Assembly (NCBI RefSeq): GCF_011303755.1
Contig: NZ_CP049885.1
Span: 974,001 to 1,038,000 of the forward strand
Source: Acidovorax sp. HDW3
GTDB lineage: Bacteria > Pseudomonadota > Gammaproteobacteria > Burkholderiales > Burkholderiaceae_C
Length of the DNA: 64,000 nt
Direction of reading: 5' to 3'
The notes beneath the pieces are model-generated. The model worked only from the letters and a program-made list of their open reading frames with translations, did not search any database and was not told where the DNA came from. The position numbers and the translations under genes were made by a program. Shown here piece after piece: positions 62,656 through 64,000 of the stretch; within the stretch, counting starts at the first letter, position 1; each line of letters starts with the position of its first letter.

Positions 62656-64000
62656 GGGCTTCTCCTTCAGAAACAGATGCGCGCTCCGTGCGCAGCGCGG
62701 CGTAATGGACGACCAGTTCAGGGAATGGTGGCTTTTTGCCGCCGCGCAGCCCCGCATGAAAGCGCGACAGCGCCGCTGACTGCGCCTTGTAGCGCTGCAT
62801 CCCACTGCGCGGGCCAGCGTCAAAAGCCTGCCGCAGCACCGCCTCGGCGCGCTCGGCCAGGCCCAGCAGCCACTGCAGATAGATGGCATCCTGCTGCGCA
62901 TCCTCGGCTTCTGCCTGCAGGGTCAGATCATCAAAAAACCGGACGTCTTCTTGCTGCTCGAAAGGCTGGGCAAAACGGCTGGCGCGGTCGTTCACGGCGT
63001 CGTCGCCACGCTTGTTTTCGCCGTTGGCAAACAACAAGGCCAAAGAATTCCATAGCAGCTTGCGCATGTCTGCAATGGCCTGGATGCGGTTTCTGGCCAA
63101 TTTTTCCAGTAGTGGGCGCTGCGCCCCCATCATGCGCAGGCGCAGCTTGGGCGAAATGGGAACACGCCGCTCGTGGTAGCCCTCGGTCTTGCCCTGGCCA
63201 CGCACAGCGACTTGGGCAATGGCTTGCAGCGTGGCGTCTTTGGGCCAGCCGTCGATGCGCCAGGCGGCGCCCTGGGTGTACATGTCGCCAGTGAGCAAAT
63301 CGCTCATCAGCTTGTAGTCAAACCCATTGCGTGACACGGTCAAGGCCTTGCCCTTGGCAGTGTCGATGGGCGTCCAGGCATCGCCAGTGACGCCATTGCT
63401 TTCTTTGGCGGCAATGCGCGCCACTTTGCTGCCGGTAGTGTGGGCTTGAATATGTCCCTGGGGCGCTGATAGCCGCACACGGCGGCAAATCTCGATATAG
63501 AAGGGGTCGAGCGACGCCAGCGCCAAAGCCTCGGTACCAGGCCAGGGCAGCAGCCACAGCAGTGCATGGCCGTCCTCGGATGCCAGTCCGAATTTGCTGG
63601 CAATGTCATCGCGCTGGGCCAGCAGGCTGGCGATGTCGGATTGCCAACGCTGACCCCAATGCCCCAAGGCGGCCACACCCACGCCGGGACGGCTGGCGAA
63701 GCCGCCGTTCATTTTTGAAATTCCGTAGTTGCCCGCGCCCAGGAATCCCTCCTGGGTTTGCAGGCTGATGAGTGCAAACAGCCAGTCATCGGCCTGCGCC
63801 TGGCGGGCGCGGGCCGCCTTGAGGTCGTGGTTCTTGGACGTGACCAACATGTCCAGCGCATCGGCGGCGTGCAGCAGGTTGTTCCAGGTGGCCGGGTTTT
63901 CGCCCGGCACCGGCGCCTGCAGCAGAGCCGGCCTGCCCGGCGACGCCACCAGGCACCACGGCGCATCGTCCGGGTCATCGGGGGTCAGCGCCCGCAGGGC
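62648..64000 (-). CDS. cas8e: type I-E Cascade large subunit Cas8e (partial, 5' end outside window)
   Basis: Recognises the PAM and recruits Cas3. The reading frame stays open to the window end (upstream residues LTPDDPDDAPWCLV), so the N-terminus is missing; about 450 residues are present. Segments include LLHAADALDMLVTSKNHDLKA, FALISLQTQEGFLGAGNYGI and SKMNGGFASRPGVGVA. This differs from E. coli CasA and fits the divergent Cse1 group seen in other Proteobacteria, in which a TSKNHD motif is conserved. cas3 would lie further upstream, beyond position 64000. Confidence 0.9.
   Translation of the reverse strand, partial: ALRALTPDDPDDAPWCLVASPGRPALLQAPVPGENPATWNNLLHAADALDMLVTSKNHDLKAARARQAQADDWLFALISLQTQEGFLGAGNYGISKMNGGFASRPGVGVAALGHWGQRWQSDIASLLAQRDDIASKFGLASEDGHALLWLLPWPGTEALALASLDPFYIEICRRVRLSAPQGHIQAHTTGSKVARIAAKESNGVTGDAWTPIDTAKGKALTVSRNGFDYKLMSDLLTGDMYTQGAAWRIDGWPKDATLQAIAQVAVRGQGKTEGYHERRVPISPKLRLRMMGAQRPLLEKLARNRIQAIADMRKLLWNSLALLFANGENKRGDDAVNDRASRFAQPFEQQEDVRFFDDLTLQAEAEDAQQDAIYLQWLLGLAERAEAVLRQAFDAGPRSGMQRYKAQSAALSRFHAGLRGGKKPPFPELVVHYAALRTERASVSEGEAHV

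Noticed and set aside
53143-64000. Second att copy of the tRNA-Ser 3' end
   Set aside because: I saw no second copy of GGTTCGAATCCCTCC in the window, so the right end of any island cannot be placed here.

Overview
The window is GC-rich chromosomal DNA from a betaproteobacterium, most likely a member of the Comamonadaceae (Acidovorax/Alicycliphilus-like). This is inferred from the gene order cysS - alkA-like - accA - tilS - lysC - tRNA-Ser, the ispD-ispF and etfBA-acyl-CoA dehydrogenase blocks, and a short palindromic repeat family with the core AGCTGCTAGCGCTT that recurs between and even inside genes. I could not run any database search, so the taxon is an inference.

Layout. 1-7 kb: a partial HDOD protein, an alpha/beta hydrolase-GNAT fusion, glnS, a secreted His-tail protein, aroQ, a second hydrolase and a diguanylate cyclase. 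7-10 kb: bacterioferritin divergent from the peroxide-defence pair ahpC-ahpF. 10-17 kb: a heavy-metal efflux operon (CzcI-like, TolC-like, small periplasmic protein, adaptor, RND pump, small His-rich protein) closed by a terminator. 17-22 kb: on the minus strand, a P19/FTR1 iron uptake operon (ftrA, porin-like gene, ftrB, ftrC, ftrD) behind a Fur-box-like site. 22-25 kb: metQ, serB, a 46-residue DUF3149 protein missed by ORF calling, a CbiM-like permease and a repeat mosaic. 25-35 kb: mfd, ispD, ispF, a PhoD-like phosphatase with an alanine-rich insert, an EnvZ-like kinase without a partner, and rarD. 35-41 kb: etfBA, acyl-CoA dehydrogenase, a nitronate monooxygenase-like enzyme, mtfA and a 244-bp MITE-like element. 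41-53 kb: lpxH, two cyclophilins, an L,D-transpeptidase and a TPR protein, then cysS, alkA-like, accA, a chemoreceptor, tilS, lysC and tRNA-Ser(GCU).

53-64 kb is the accessory region. Next to tRNA-Ser lies the N-terminal stub of a tyrosine integrase, which runs into the degenerate end of a CRISPR array. The array has 76 repeats and 75 spacers at an exact 61-bp period. It reads on the minus strand from a 55-bp leader beside cas2. Upstream are cas1, cas6e, cas5e, cas7e, cse2 and a partial cas8e that leaves the window. This is a type I-E system; cas3 must lie outside. The repeat stem and 8-nt handle match the I-E pattern. The last repeat base varies, as expected if it comes from the PAM. One pair of spacers is duplicated. 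Cas1-Cas2 would add spacers at the leader, Cas6e would cut the transcript, and Cas8e/Cse2/Cas7/Cas5/Cas6e would form Cascade.

The most unusual items outside CRISPR are the palindromic repeats that encode part of TilS and of a cyclophilin signal peptide, the serB start placed directly after a terminator, and the MITE-like element carrying the lpxH stop codon.
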